From Methylobacterium sp. (GTDB lineage: Bacteria; Pseudomonadota; Alphaproteobacteria; Rhizobiales; Beijerinckiaceae), in contig PNLY01000005.1 of assembly GCA_013823325.1 (NCBI GenBank), forward strand, positions 1-64,000: a stretch of 64,000 nt of DNA, given 5' to 3'. The notes under the pieces are model-generated. The model did no database searches. It was given only the letters and a program-made list of their open reading frames with translations, and was not told where the DNA came from. Made by a program: the position numbers and the translations under genes. Below, piece by piece: positions 1 through 10,755 of this stretch; the first letter of the stretch is position 1, and every line of letters begins with the position of its first letter.

Positions 1-286
1 TGTGCTCTATGGCCATGTCTTCCGCAACGCCATGCTGATCGTGATCGCAGGCTTTCCCGGCGCCTTCGTGCATGCGCTGTTCGCAGGGTCGCTGCTGATC
101 GAGACGATCTTCTCGCTCGACGGGCTCGGGCTCCTCTCCTTCGAGGCGATCGTCAACCGCGACTATCCCGTGGTCTTCGCCAATCTCTACATCTTCTCGC
201 TGATCGGCCTTGTCGTGCACCTGATCACCGACCTGACCTATGCCTGGGTCGACCCGCGCATCGACTTCGAATCGCGGGAGGCCTGA
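1..286 (+). CDS. yejB: YejB-type ABC transporter permease, C-terminal end only
   Basis: Only the last 94 or so residues are in the window; the reading frame is open to the left edge and ends with TGA at 284-286. The visible part holds the end of a binding-protein-dependent permease: a hydrophobic helix, the [14 protein letters not shown] stretch, a last membrane helix ([16 protein letters not shown]) and the ending DPRIDFESR, which is characteristic of YejB. In the family YejB pairs with YejE to form the membrane channel of the YejABEF microcin C / oligopeptide importer. The next gene starts 2 bases after this stop, so the genes form an operon. Confidence 0.9.
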   Translation, partial: VLYGHVFRNAMLIVIAGFPGAFVHALFAGSLLIETIFSLDGLGLLSFEAIVNRDYPVVFANLYIFSLIGLVVHLITDLTYAWVDPRIDFESREA

Positions 287-287
287 G

Positions 288-1466
288 GTGAGCGACACGC
301 TTCTCGACGCCCCGCCTCCGGCTCTGCGCGCCGCTGCGCCCGTTGCAGCTCCCCCGCAGATGAAGCAGGGCTGGCTCAAGCTCTCGCCGATCAACCGGCG
401 CCGGCTCGACAGCTTCAAGGCCAACAAGCGCGGCTGGTGGTCGTTCTGGATCTTCCTGACGCTGTTTGTGCTCTCGCTCTTCGCCGAGTTCATCGCCAAC
501 GACCGGCCGCTGATCGTCCGCTACAAGGGCGAGACGCTGTTCCCGGTCGCGGTCAACTATCCCGAGGAGAAGTTCGGCGGCTTCCTCGCCACCACCGACT
601 ACCGCGACCCGACCATCGCGAAGGAAATCGCCAGCAATGGCTGGGCGCTTTGGCCGCCGATCCGCTATTCCTACCGCACGCATAATCTCGACTTAGCCGT
701 GCCGGCCCCTGCTCCGCCGACCTGGATGCTGAAAGACGAGCAGTGCCGGCCGATCGCCGAGCGAACCGGCGGGATGACCTGCCGCGAGCTCGAATGGAAC
801 TGGCTCGGCACCGACGACCAGGGCCGCGACGTGGTGGCCCGGCTGATCTACGGGTTCCGGATCTCGGTGCTGTTTGGGCTGATCCTCGCCTCGATCTCCT
901 CGGTGATCGGCATCGCCGCCGGTGCGATCCAGGGCTATTTCGGCGGCTGGACCGACTTGATCTTCCAGCGCGTCATCGAGATCTGGACCTCGATTCCCGC
1001 GCTCTATCTGCTGATCATCGTCGCGGCGATCATCACGCCAGGTTTTTTCGTGCTGCTCGGCATTCTCCTGCTGTTCTCCTGGGTGGCGCTGGTCGGCGTC
1101 GTCCGCGCCGAATTCCTGCGGGCGCGCAATTTCGAGTATGTCCGGGCGGCGCGCGCGCTCGGCCTCTCCAACCGGGCGATCATGGTCAAGCACCTCTTAC
1201 CCAACGCCATGGTGGCGACGCTGACCTTCCTGCCCTTCATCCTCAACGGCTCGATCACGACGCTGACCTCGCTCGACTTCCTCGGCTTCGGCCTGCCACC
1301 CGGCTCGCCCTCGCTCGGCGAACTCTTGGCGCAGGGCAAGGCGAACCTGCAGGCGCCCTGGCTTGGCCTCTCCGGCTTCGCCGTGATCGCGCTGATGCTG
1401 TCGCTGCTGATCTTCATCGGCGAAGCGGTGCGCGACGCCTTCGACCCGAGGAAGACCTTCGCGTGA
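288..1466 (+). CDS. yejE: YejE-type ABC transporter permease
   Basis: This is the second inner-membrane channel subunit of a Yej-type peptide importer, 392 residues. I chose GTG at 288 because it directly follows the yejB stop and gives the usual MSDTLL-type start; an upstream ATG at 240 lies inside yejB. The protein has a cytoplasmic N-terminus, a first membrane helix around residues 48-68 and a long periplasmic insert holding the short sequence WNWLGTDDQGRDV typical of YejE. The permease core carries the EAA-loop (EYVRAARALGLS, about residues 280-295), which contacts the ATPase. Its stop overlaps the yejF start by 3 bases. The canonical yejA binding-protein gene would lie left of the window. 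Confidence 0.92.
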   Translation: MSDTLLDAPPPALRAAAPVAAPPQMKQGWLKLSPINRRRLDSFKANKRGWWSFWIFLTLFVLSLFAEFIANDRPLIVRYKGETLFPVAVNYPEEKFGGFLATTDYRDPTIAKEIASNGWALWPPIRYSYRTHNLDLAVPAPAPPTWMLKDEQCRPIAERTGGMTCRELEWNWLGTDDQGRDVVARLIYGFRISVLFGLILASISSVIGIAAGAIQGYFGGWTDLIFQRVIEIWTSIPALYLLIIVAAIITPGFFVLLGILLLFSWVALVGVVRAEFLRARNFEYVRAARALGLSNRAIMVKHLLPNAMVATLTFLPFILNGSITTLTSLDFLGFGLPPGSPSLGELLAQGKANLQAPWLGLSGFAVIALMLSLLIFIGEAVRDAFDPRKTFA

Positions 1467-3091
1467 GTTCCCCCCTCCTCTCCGTCCAGGACCTCTCCGT
1501 CGCCTTCCGCCAGGGCGGCCAGGAGACGCTCGCGGTCGACAAGGTCTCGTTCGCGATCGCGAAGGGCGAAACGCTGGCGCTGGTCGGCGAATCCGGCTCG
1601 GGCAAGTCGGTCTCGGCGCTGTCGATCCTCAAGCTCTTGAACTATCCGGCGGCGCATCACCCCTCCGGCAAGGTGCTGTTCAACGGGCAGGACCTGATCG
1701 GCGCCGACGAGGACGCGATGCGCAAGGTTCGCGGCAACGACATCACCATGGTGTTCCAGGAGCCGATGACCTCGCTCAACCCGCTGCACACCATCGCGCG
1801 GCAGATCGGCGAGATCCTCGAATTGCACAAGGGCCTGCGCGGCGAGAAGGCGCGTGCCCGCACGCTCGAACTGCTCAGTCTGGTCGGCATCCGCGACGCG
1901 GCGAGCCGGCTCGACGCCTATCCGCACCAGCTCTCGGGCGGCCAGCGCCAGCGCGTGATGATCGCGATGGCGCTCGCCAACGAGCCCGACCTCCTGATCG
2001 CCGACGAGCCGACGACGGCGCTCGACGTCACCGTGCAGGCGCAGATCCTGACGCTGCTTAAAGAGCTGCAGGCGCGGCTCGGCATGGCGATCCTGTTCAT
2101 CACCCACGACCTCGGCATCGTCCGGCGCATCGCCGACCGGGTCTGTGTGATGCTGAAGGGCAAGATCGTGGAGCACGGGCCGGTCGCCGAGATCTTCGGC
2201 AATCCCCAGCACGCCTATACCCAGCGCCTGCTCGCGGCCGAGCCGAAAGGCCGGCCCGAGCCGGTGCCCGAGGGCGCACCGATCCTGCTGGAGGCCGGGC
2301 CGGTCAAGGTCTGGTTCCCGATCAAGACCGGGCTGCTGCGCCGCACGACCAGCCATGTGAAGGCGGTCGACGGTATATCGGTCAAGGTGCGCGAGGGCGA
2401 GACACTCGGCATTGTCGGCGAGTCCGGCTCAGGCAAGACCACGCTTGGCCTCGCCATTCTGCGCCTGATCTCGTCGGAGGGGCCGATCGTCTTTTTGGGC
2501 GACCGCATCGACGGGCTGAAGAGCAAGGCCGTCAGGCCCAAGCGCAAAGACCTGCAGGTCGTCTTCCAGGACCCCTATGGCTCGCTCTCGCCGCGCATGT
2601 CGGTCGCCGACATCGTCGCCGAAGGGCTCACCGTCCAGCAAAAGGGGCTGAGCTATCAGCGCCAGCGCGAGATCGTGGCGCAGGCGCTCGCCGATGTCGG
2701 GCTCGATCCCGCGACCATGGACCGCTATCCGCACGAGTTCTCCGGCGGCCAGCGCCAGCGCATCGCTATCGCCCGCGCCATGGCGCTCGATCCGAAATTC
2801 GTCGTGCTGGACGAGCCGACCTCGGCGCTCGACATGTCCGTCCAGGCGCAGATCGTCGAATTGCTGCGAGGGCTGCAGGCGAGGCGCAAGCTCGGCTATC
2901 TCTTCATCAGCCACGACCTCAAGGTGGTCAGGGCGCTGTCGCACCGGGTGGTGGTGATGCAGAACGGCAAGGTGGTCGAGGAAGGACCGGCGGAGGAAAT
3001 CTTCCAGCGTCCGCGCGAGGCCTATACGCAGGCGCTGCTCGCGGCCGCCCTCAACCTCGAGCCGGCGAACAGCGCCGCGGTGCGCGACTGA
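1463..3091 (+). CDS. yejF: YejF-type ABC transporter ATPase with two nucleotide-binding domains
   Basis: This 542-residue ATPase powers the Yej importer. Both halves are complete. The first Walker A (GESGSGKS) is near residue 42 and its signature (LSGGQRQR) near 156; the second Walker A (GESGSGKTT) is near 319 and its signature (FSGGQRQR) near 426. Each is followed by an intact LLIADEPT- or VVLDEPT-type Walker B. GTG at 1463 overlaps the yejE stop, which suggests translational coupling. Fused tandem domains distinguish YejF from the separate DppD/DppF-type ATPases found elsewhere in this window. Confidence 0.93.
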   Translation: MSSPLLSVQDLSVAFRQGGQETLAVDKVSFAIAKGETLALVGESGSGKSVSALSILKLLNYPAAHHPSGKVLFNGQDLIGADEDAMRKVRGNDITMVFQEPMTSLNPLHTIARQIGEILELHKGLRGEKARARTLELLSLVGIRDAASRLDAYPHQLSGGQRQRVMIAMALANEPDLLIADEPTTALDVTVQAQILTLLKELQARLGMAILFITHDLGIVRRIADRVCVMLKGKIVEHGPVAEIFGNPQHAYTQRLLAAEPKGRPEPVPEGAPILLEAGPVKVWFPIKTGLLRRTTSHVKAVDGISVKVREGETLGIVGESGSGKTTLGLAILRLISSEGPIVFLGDRIDGLKSKAVRPKRKDLQVVFQDPYGSLSPRMSVADIVAEGLTVQQKGLSYQRQREIVAQALADVGLDPATMDRYPHEFSGGQRQRIAIARAMALDPKFVVLDEPTSALDMSVQAQIVELLRGLQARRKLGYLFISHDLKVVRALSHRVVVMQNGKVVEEGPAEEIFQRPREAYTQALLAAALNLEPANSAAVRD

Positions 3092-4308
3092 TGGCCCGCG
3101 CCATCCTGATCGTGCTCGATTCCGTCGGCTGCGGCGGCGCCGAGGATGCAGCAGCCTATGGCGACGAGGGCTCAGACACGCTCGGCCACATCGCCGAAGC
3201 CTGTGCCGAGGGGCGCGGCGACCGCGACGGCCTGCGCAGCGGGCCGCTCCACATCCCAAACCTCGCCCGGCTCGGCCTCAGCCATGCCTGCGAGGCCTCG
3301 ACAGGCAGGCCGCTCGCCGGCGTGACGCGACCGGAGATCCCGCAAGGGCGCTACGGCTATGGCGTCGAGGTCAGCCAGGGCAAGGACACACCCTCCGGTC
3401 ACTGGGAGATCGCCGGCTGCCCCGTCCCATTCAAATGGGGCTATTTCACCGCGCTGGAAAACACCTTCCCGCCCGACCTCGTCACGGCGATCATCCGCGA
3501 GGGTGCCCTCCCCGGCATCCTCGGCAACAAGCATGCTTCGGGCACGGCGGTGATCGACGAACTCGCCGAAGAGCACATCAGGACCGGCAAGCCGATCTGC
3601 TACACCTCGGTCGATTCGGTGCTGCAGATCGCGGCGCATGAGGAGCATTTCGGCCTGGAGCGGCTTTATGCGCTCTGCGAAAAGGTGCGCATCCTCGTCG
3701 ACCCACTGAGGATCGGCCGCGTCATCGCCCGGCCTTTCGTCGGCACGACCGAGACCGGCTTCACTCGCACCGGCAACCGCAAGGACTTCGCCATCCCGCC
3801 GCCGGACGAGACCATTCTCGATCGGATGGTGGCCAATGGCCGGCCCGTTGTTACCGTCGGCAAGATCGGCGACATCTTCGCCCATCGCAACACCGGCGAG
3901 GAGATCAAGCCCTTCGGCAACGCCGCCATGTTCGCGGCGGCGTTGGAGGCTTTCGAGCGGCTGCCGGATGGCGGCTTCTGCTTCGTCAACCTGGTCGACT
4001 TCGATACCGAATACGGTCATCGCCGCGACATTCCCGGCTATGCGGCAGCGCTGGAAGCCTTCGATCGCGATCTGCCGAAGCTCGAAGCCTTGCTCAAGCC
4101 CGGCGATCTCACCGTCATCACCGCCGACCATGGCAATGATCCGAGCTGGCCGGGGTCCGACCATACGCGCGAACATGTGCCGATCCTGGCTTTCGGACCG
4201 GGGGTGGCAGCCGGCCCGATCGGCCGGCGCGAGAGTTTTTCCGACATTGCGGCAACGCTCGGAGACTGGCTGAAGCTCGGCGCGGTCGGTCCCGGCCGCA
4301 CCTGGTAA
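3091..4308 (+). CDS. deoB: Phosphopentomutase
   Basis: DeoB interconverts ribose-1-phosphate (or deoxyribose-1-phosphate) and the 5-phosphate in nucleoside salvage. The 405 residues match the family length. Alkaline-phosphatase-fold metal-site motifs are all present: [20 protein letters not shown] at the N-terminus, [32 protein letters not shown] and, near the end, [19 protein letters not shown]. The ATG overlaps the yejF stop by one base, so it probably shares that transcript; a functional link between peptide import and nucleoside breakdown is not obvious. No other deo gene is visible nearby. Confidence 0.95.
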   Translation: MARAILIVLDSVGCGGAEDAAAYGDEGSDTLGHIAEACAEGRGDRDGLRSGPLHIPNLARLGLSHACEASTGRPLAGVTRPEIPQGRYGYGVEVSQGKDTPSGHWEIAGCPVPFKWGYFTALENTFPPDLVTAIIREGALPGILGNKHASGTAVIDELAEEHIRTGKPICYTSVDSVLQIAAHEEHFGLERLYALCEKVRILVDPLRIGRVIARPFVGTTETGFTRTGNRKDFAIPPPDETILDRMVANGRPVVTVGKIGDIFAHRNTGEEIKPFGNAAMFAAALEAFERLPDGGFCFVNLVDFDTEYGHRRDIPGYAAALEAFDRDLPKLEALLKPGDLTVITADHGNDPSWPGSDHTREHVPILAFGPGVAAGPIGRRESFSDIAATLGDWLKLGAVGPGRTW

Positions 4309-4309
4309 A

Positions 4310-5767
4310 TCAGGCTGCGGCGACGCGCTCGCAGAATTCGGCCACCTCGCGGCGGATGCGCTGCGCCTGCGTCGCCAGTTCGTCGGAGGAGCTCTGCAGG
4401 CTGCCGGCGGCGGCATAGGTGCGCTCGGTCACCGCCTCGAAGCTCTGCAAGGTCTGGGCGCTGCGGCTGGCGCCGTCGGAGGAGATCTGGACCTCCCTGG
4501 CGATCTCGGCGGTGGCGCGATCCTGCTCGCCGACCGCATAGGCGATCGCGACCGAAACCGTCTCGACCTCGCCGATCGCCGCGACGATCTCGCGGATCGC
4601 CTTGAGCGAGCGTTGCGAGGCGGTCTGGATCGCCTCGATCGAGCGCGCGACTTCCGCGGTCGCGGTCGCCGTCTGCGACGAGAGTGTCTTCACCTCGCTG
4701 GCGACGACGGCAAAGCCCTTGCCCATGGCACCGGCGCGGGCTGCCTCGATCGTCGCGTTGAGTGCCAGCATGCTGGTCTGCGCCGCGATGCCGCGGATGA
4801 TCTCGACCACGGCACCGACGCTTTCCCCGGTATGCGCCAGCGCCTCGATCTCGGTGCTGGCGGCACGCGCCAGCTTCGCCGCCGATTGCGAGCTGTCGGC
4901 GGTCTGCGAGACGTTGCGACCGATCTCGGCGATCGAAGAGGCAAGCTCCTGGCTGGCCGCCGCGGTCTGCTCGATGCTGGTCGTCATCTCGGTCGAGCTG
5001 CGCGAGACCAGCGCGATCTGCTGGCGGGCCCGATCGGAGGCGCCGGTGAGGCCGCGGGCATCGACCTGCATCGCCTCCGACGCCCTGTCGAGAACGGCCA
5101 TGGCGCCATCCATCTCGTCGCGGAAATGCTCGACCATGGCACGCAGGCGCTGGGTACGCGCCTCCGCATCGTCGGCGAGGGCCCGTTCGCGCTCGCCGGC
5201 CAGGCGCTCACGCTCGGCAACCTCCTCGGCGCGGCGCAGATTGGCGTCGGTCTGCGCGAAGATGCGGGCGGTCATTACAGCGATCACCGCTAGGAACGCT
5301 GTCTCGACCACCACGATGACGGCGTGCAGCAGGACCCGCAGCAGATTGCCGCCCTGATAGAAGACGGCGGCCGGCAGGACGAATTGCAGCACCAGGTGAT
5401 GCGCGGCCGTGAGCGCTGCACCCAGGATGATCGGCCGCCAGTCGCAGAAGCCGGCGAGCAGCGCCAGCACGGCGAAGTAATACATGTGCATGTCGGGCTG
5501 CCAGGGGTGCCCGGAGAAGACAGCGACCAGAATGGAAACCTGGCCGATCAGGGCGATCGCGATCGCGCATTGCGCCAGCAGCGTGGCCCCGGCGCCGCGA
5601 TAGGCGATCAGGGCCGCGAGCGCGAGCATCAGGGCACTGAGCGCAGGGATCAGCCCGTCCCCGGCCTGGGCCAGAGAGGCCAATGCGAGCAGCGGAACAT
5701 GAAGGAAAGCAAGGCCGATGAGGCAGCGCGCAACCAGATCCCGCAGGCCGGGCAAAGTCAACGTCAT
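4310..5767 (-). CDS. Methyl-accepting chemotaxis protein with six N-terminal membrane helices
   Basis: This is a chemoreceptor of 485 residues. The C-terminal half is a coiled-coil signalling domain with the conserved hairpin tip (ASMLALNATIEAARAGAMGK, then GFAVVASEVKTLS) that binds CheW/CheA. The first 190 or so residues contain about six hydrophobic segments and no sizeable periplasmic domain, so a signal would be sensed in or at the membrane, unlike the usual two-helix receptor. I chose ATG 5767 because it overlaps the stop of the upstream gene (ATGA) and begins the hydrophobic part; the longer open frame upstream is not protein-like. No che genes are nearby. Confidence 0.88.
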   Translation of the reverse strand: MTLTLPGLRDLVARCLIGLAFLHVPLLALASLAQAGDGLIPALSALMLALAALIAYRGAGATLLAQCAIAIALIGQVSILVAVFSGHPWQPDMHMYYFAVLALLAGFCDWRPIILGAALTAAHHLVLQFVLPAAVFYQGGNLLRVLLHAVIVVVETAFLAVIAVMTARIFAQTDANLRRAEEVAERERLAGERERALADDAEARTQRLRAMVEHFRDEMDGAMAVLDRASEAMQVDARGLTGASDRARQQIALVSRSSTEMTTSIEQTAAASQELASSIAEIGRNVSQTADSSQSAAKLARAASTEIEALAHTGESVGAVVEIIRGIAAQTSMLALNATIEAARAGAMGKGFAVVASEVKTLSSQTATATAEVARSIEAIQTASQRSLKAIREIVAAIGEVETVSVAIAYAVGEQDRATAEIAREVQISSDGASRSAQTLQSFEAVTERTYAAAGSLQSSSDELATQAQRIRREVAEFCERVAAA

Positions 5768-6144
5768 GAGCGGCTCGCTTCGGCCTCGGGTGAGATGATG
5801 CAGCCTGCCAGGCCATCGAGGCGCAGCATCAGCAAGGCACCGGACGGCCTTGCTGCCGTCTCTGGCGCAAGAACAACGACGAACGGGGCCGCTCCCTGCC
5901 GCAGGATCCTGGCGCCGGACGCCAGGCTGCGCGCCATCGCCTCCTCGCCGGAGACCCAGGGTGGGAAGATCGCAGCCAGCGGGACCGGAGGCCCCGCAAC
6001 GGGACCGGGCAGGTTCGCGAGGGCCAGGAAGCCGGAGCAGACCGCCAAGCCTGCGATCAAGCCGATGTCGCGCCACTGCTCGAGCCGGGAACGGGATGCG
6101 GTCGATATCGCGACGGGGCTCATCCTCGGCTCGGCTTTCAGCAT
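5764..6144 (-). CDS. Small hypothetical protein with one membrane segment
   Basis: This 126-residue protein is encoded directly upstream of the chemoreceptor, and its TGA overlaps the receptor's ATG, which argues for coupled translation. It has one hydrophobic stretch (about residues 28-46, IGLIAGLAVCSGFLALANL), then a region likely to lie outside the membrane with an ILRQGAAPFVVVLAPE segment. I do not recognise a family. An alternative start is the Met at residue 8 (6123). The tight coupling suggests it works with the receptor, for instance as a sensory accessory, but that is inference. Confidence 0.6.
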   Translation of the reverse strand: MLKAEPRMSPVAISTASRSRLEQWRDIGLIAGLAVCSGFLALANLPGPVAGPPVPLAAIFPPWVSGEEAMARSLASGARILRQGAAPFVVVLAPETAARPSGALLMLRLDGLAGCIISPEAEASRS

Positions 6145-6189
6145 GGCTAACGTAACGTTGCCCTCAACAACGTTCCTGCCCCCCGTCTC

Positions 6190-6204
6190 TTAAATTTCTG
6201 TTAA
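6190..6204. promoter_or_regulatory. CtrA-like binding site between chemoreceptor operon and tadE
   Basis: The sequence reads TTAA, seven bases, TTAA, which is the spacing of the alphaproteobacterial CtrA box; on the minus strand the first half reads TTAAC. It lies between divergent genes for a chemoreceptor and Tad pilus components, both classes known to be CtrA targets in other alphaproteobacteria. The match is short, so chance is possible. Confidence 0.4.
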
Positions 6205-6276
6205 GCGCTTTTCAGACCTTCAAACCCTGGACAAGGACAAGAATACAACTTTTACGTTTCATCAATCGCGTGATGC

Positions 6277-6293
6277 CACAACTTATAGTTGTG
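6277..6293. promoter_or_regulatory. Perfect 17-base palindrome upstream of tadE
   Basis: CACAACT, three bases, AGTTGTG form a perfect inverted repeat just ahead of the chosen tadE start. A TTGACA hexamer follows at 6298-6303. It could be an operator or an mRNA hairpin near the translation start. Its position also argues that the gene starts at 6315 and not at 6270, since otherwise the palindrome would be coding. Confidence 0.4.
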
Positions 6294-6314
6294 AAAATTG
6301 ACAGGCAGCACGCC

Positions 6315-6743
6315 ATGCGCAATCCGCCTTTCGCAATCGGAACCGACCAATCGGCCAGCACGGCGGTCGAATTCGCCTTCGTCGCGCCGCTCCTCCTCAT
6401 GCTGCTGTTCGGGATCATCGGCTATGGCCACGCCTTCGGCGTGTATCACGGCGTGCAGCAGCTCGCCGCGGAAGCGGCGCGGGCGTCCGTCGCCGGCCTC
6501 GACGATGCCGAGCGCGAGCGGCTGGCCCGCGATTTCATCACGCGGAGCGTCGGCTCCTACGCCTTCCTCGAACCGAACAAGCTGACCGTGCGGACGAGCG
6601 CCCTCGGCGCTCCCTCACCGAGCTTCGAGGTCACGGTCCTCTATGACTACTCGGACAGCATCTTCAACCGGCTCAGCTCGATCGTCGCGCTGCCGATGCC
6701 GATCGTCGAGCGCCGCGCCGTCGTCCAGCGCGGCGGCTACTGA
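6315..6743 (+). CDS. TadE-like pilus assembly protein
   Basis: This 142-residue protein has the TadE signature near its N-terminus: SASTAVEFAFVAPLLLMLLF, a short charged leader with Glu followed by one membrane helix, as in pseudopilins processed by a TadV-type peptidase. The rest is predicted outside the membrane. In Tad/Flp systems TadE is a minor pseudopilin needed for pilus assembly. I prefer ATG 6315; ATGs at 6270 and 6273 would add residues unlike the family. It is followed 33 bases later by a TadG-like gene, with no other tad genes visible. Confidence 0.82.
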   Translation: MRNPPFAIGTDQSASTAVEFAFVAPLLLMLLFGIIGYGHAFGVYHGVQQLAAEAARASVAGLDDAERERLARDFITRSVGSYAFLEPNKLTVRTSALGAPSPSFEVTVLYDYSDSIFNRLSSIVALPMPIVERRAVVQRGGY

Positions 6744-6776
6744 CCAGATCCGATATCGGCCGACAAGGAGGCCATC

Positions 6777-8456
6777 ATGATGCGCTCGCTCCAGAGATTC
6801 ATCGCCGACCGCCGCGGGCTCTCGTCGATCGTCTTTGCCGGCTCGTCCCTGATGCTCTTCGGGTTCGGCACCATGGCCGTCGATGTCGGGAGCTTCTTCT
6901 ACCAGAAGCGCCGGCAGCAGACCGCCACGGATCTGGCGGCCCTCGCCGCCGCGGCCGACCTCGAGCGCGCTTCGAGCGCCGCCCGGGCGAGCGCCGGCCG
7001 CAACGGTTTTTCGGCGGACACCATCGAGATGGTGCAGACCGGCACATATACGCCCGATGCGCGACTGGCGCCCGAGGCGCGCTTCCGGCAGGGCTCCGGG
7101 TCGGCAGCCAACGCCGCCCGCATCGAGATGCGAGCGACCACGCCGCTGATCCTCGGACGTGTCCTGGCCCCCAGCCTGGGCGGCGAGAACGGCGACGTCG
7201 CCATCGTGACACGGGCGACCGCCGCACAGGACGCGCAGGCGGCTTTCGCCATCGGCTCGCGGCTGGTGCGCGTCGAGGGCGGCGCCCTCAACGGCCTGCT
7301 CGGCGGCCTGCTCGGCACCAGCCTGTCGCTGTCGGTGATGGACTATGAAGGGCTGGCGCGAGCAAAGATCGACCTGTTCGGCTTCGCCAAGAGCCTGGCG
7401 ACGCGCGCCGCGATCTCCGCCTTGACCTTCGACGAGGTCATCCGCGCCAGTGTCCGTATTGGCGACATCGTCCTGGCTGCCCAGGATGCGGCCCGCAACC
7501 AGGGAGCGGGCAGCGATGCGATCGCAGCGCTGGGCCGCCTCGCCAGCGCCGTCGGCGGCTCAGGCCAGCGCGTCAACCTGCAGAGCCTCGTCTCGTTCGG
7601 GGTCTATGGCGGTCGGCAATTGAGTGAAGAGGTGCCGCTCAAGGCATCGCTGGCGGCGCTCGACCTGATCTCCGCCGCGGCCCAGATCGCCAATGGCACG
7701 CGCCAGCTCGATCTCGGACTTGGGGTCAACGTGCCCGGCCTCGCTTCCGTCTCGCTCAAGCTCGCCATCGGCGAACGGCCGGTCGGGACCAGCCTGGTGC
7801 GCGTCGGCCGGACGGGCGCGAGCGTCCACACCGCCCAGACGCGCCTGCTGCTGACGCTCACCCTCGTCGGCAGCGGCCAAGCCTCACTGGTCAAGCTGCC
7901 GCTTTATCTGGAGCTCGCCTCAGCGACCGCCCGCCTGACCGCGATCTCCTGCGGGGCTGGCGACATCACCAGCTCACGCGTCACGCTCGGCGTGACCCCG
8001 GCCGTGGCGGATGCCTGGATCGGACAGGTCTCCAATAACGAGTTCAGCAACTTCACCACGAGGCCAAATCCTCCGGCCGCGACGGTGCTCGACCTGCTCG
8101 GCCTCGCCAGGGTGACGGCCCGGGCGCATGTCACGATCAGCAATACCAGCGAGACCCCGGTCAGCTTCAGCTACGCGGAAATCCAGCGGGTGGACAAGAA
8201 GACGACCTCGACCCAGAACTTCGTCGCGAGCCTATTGTCGCGGCTGGTCGGCGATCTCGACCTGCGCGTCGAGCTGCTCGGCCTGGGCCTTCCCATACCC
8301 GGTCTGGACGGCGCCGTCTCCGGCGTCATCGCCGGCGCCGCGGCACCGCTCGACCAGGTGCTGACGAGCCTGCTCAACACGCTCGGGATCGGGCTGGGAC
8401 AGGCCGACAGCTGGGTCAGCGGCGTGCGCTGCGGCGGGGCTGTCCTGATCCAGTAG
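6777..8456 (+). CDS. TadG-like protein (pilus-assembly / secreted-surface type)
   Basis: The protein has 559 residues. Residues 1-60 carry the TadG N-terminal pattern: RRGLSSIVFAGSSLMLFGFG as a single membrane helix, then DVGSFFYQKRRQQTATDLAALAAA. The long remainder is rich in Leu, Gly, Ala and Ser, with blocks such as GLLGGLLGTSLSLSV, and is expected in the periplasm or at the surface; only two cysteines are obvious (ISCGAGD and the C-terminal VRCGG). A strong ribosome site AAGGAGG at 6765-6771 supports the start at 6777 or the next ATG at 6780. It forms a pair with the TadE-like gene. The VWA domain of longer TadG proteins is not evident. Confidence 0.75.
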   Translation: MMRSLQRFIADRRGLSSIVFAGSSLMLFGFGTMAVDVGSFFYQKRRQQTATDLAALAAAADLERASSAARASAGRNGFSADTIEMVQTGTYTPDARLAPEARFRQGSGSAANAARIEMRATTPLILGRVLAPSLGGENGDVAIVTRATAAQDAQAAFAIGSRLVRVEGGALNGLLGGLLGTSLSLSVMDYEGLARAKIDLFGFAKSLATRAAISALTFDEVIRASVRIGDIVLAAQDAARNQGAGSDAIAALGRLASAVGGSGQRVNLQSLVSFGVYGGRQLSEEVPLKASLAALDLISAAAQIANGTRQLDLGLGVNVPGLASVSLKLAIGERPVGTSLVRVGRTGASVHTAQTRLLLTLTLVGSGQASLVKLPLYLELASATARLTAISCGAGDITSSRVTLGVTPAVADAWIGQVSNNEFSNFTTRPNPPAATVLDLLGLARVTARAHVTISNTSETPVSFSYAEIQRVDKKTTSTQNFVASLLSRLVGDLDLRVELLGLGLPIPGLDGAVSGVIAGAAAPLDQVLTSLLNTLGIGLGQADSWVSGVRCGGAVLIQ

Positions 8457-8459
8457 AGG

Positions 8460-8909
8460 TCAGGAGCGCAATCTCGTCTTGATCCGCTGCATCAGCCCGT
8501 CGCGGACGGCACGATAGGCATCGAGCACCTGCTCGCGGGAACCCTGGATGATGGTCGGGTCCGGCGTCGGCCAATACTCGACCTCGGCGGCGACAGTGCG
8601 GGTCAGCTCAAGCGCCTTGTGGTGCGCCTCGGGGGAGAGCGAGATGATCAGGTCGAAATTAAGCCCTTCCCATTCCTCCAGCTCCTCGACCGTCTTCGGC
8701 TTGTGCTTGTGCGCGTCGATGCCGATCTCGTCGAGGACCGACAGCGCGAAGGGATCGAGCTCGCCCTTGCGCTTCCCGGCGGCGGACTGGACATAGATCG
8801 ACTTGCCGAAGAAGTGCTTGGCTAGCGCCTCTGCCATGGGCGAGCGCACCGCGTTGTAGGCGCACATGAACAGCACGCTCTGGAGCTTGCGCGATGCGGG
8901 CGGCTCCAA
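8460..8909 (-). CDS. Low-molecular-weight protein tyrosine phosphatase / arsenate-reductase-like protein
   Basis: The 149-residue protein has the CX5R phosphate loop (CAYNAVRSP) near residues 16-24 and a late Asp-Pro (TPDPT) in the place of the general acid, the layout of LMW phosphatases and thioredoxin-linked ArsC. I cannot tell tyrosine phosphatase from arsenate reductase activity; no ars genes are near. The start appears to be TTG at 8909, 4 bases after the UPF0262 stop; a shorter version would leave the fold incomplete. It ends the murA-hisD block, a gene order common in Hyphomicrobiales. Confidence 0.85.
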   Translation of the reverse strand: MEPPASRKLQSVLFMCAYNAVRSPMAEALAKHFFGKSIYVQSAAGKRKGELDPFALSVLDEIGIDAHKHKPKTVEELEEWEGLNFDLIISLSPEAHHKALELTRTVAAEVEYWPTPDPTIIQGSREQVLDAYRAVRDGLMQRIKTRLRS

Positions 8910-8913
8910 GCGT

Positions 8914-9387
8914 TCAGCCCTTCCAGTGCAGCGCGTAGATCAAGGTGAACAGGCGGCGCGCGGTCTCGTTGTCGATATCGACCTTGTTCGACAGCCGCTC
9001 GACCAGCAGGAGCGCGGCCTCGTCGTGCAGACCGCGACGGCCCATGTCGATCGCTTCGATCTGCGCGGGCGTCGAGGTGCGGATGGCGGCGTAGTAGCTG
9101 TCGCAGACCAGCTCATAGTCCTTGATGATGCGCTTGAACGGCGTCAGCGAGAGATGATGGGTCACGACGGGCGCACCGTCGGCGCTCCTGACCTCGAAGG
9201 CGAGCCGGCGCTCGACCAAAGCGAGATGGACGGCATAGGGCCCACCGTCGAAATCGGGCAGGGCGAAATGGTTGCGCTCGATCAGGTCGTAGATGGCGAC
9301 GGCCCGCTCATGCTCCTGGTCGGCGCTGCCGCGCCCGAGCGAGGCCTCGTCGAGCGTGACGGCGACCAGATGGTTGCGTTCCGACAT
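8914..9387 (-). CDS. UPF0262 family protein
   Basis: This conserved alphaproteobacterial protein of unknown function has 157 residues from ATG 9387. That start is chosen because GGAGGGG lies five bases upstream; a GTG at 9402 would put the ribosome site inside the gene. Family landmarks include the block HLVAVTLDEAS, then HERAVAIYDLIERNHFAL, and SLTPFKRIIKDYELVCDSYY. No membrane segments or catalytic motifs are visible. It sits between hisD and the LMW phosphatase, its usual place. Confidence 0.9.
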   Translation of the reverse strand: MSERNHLVAVTLDEASLGRGSADQEHERAVAIYDLIERNHFALPDFDGGPYAVHLALVERRLAFEVRSADGAPVVTHHLSLTPFKRIIKDYELVCDSYYAAIRTSTPAQIEAIDMGRRGLHDEAALLLVERLSNKVDIDNETARRLFTLIYALHWKG

Positions 9388-9436
9388 GTCCCCTCCACCC
9401 ACAACTGGCGGCCGGCGCAGAATCGCGCACCTGACC

Positions 9437-10729
<1,293 letters not shown>

Positions 10730-10755
10730 GGGACTATCCTGACCGCAGGTGGGGT

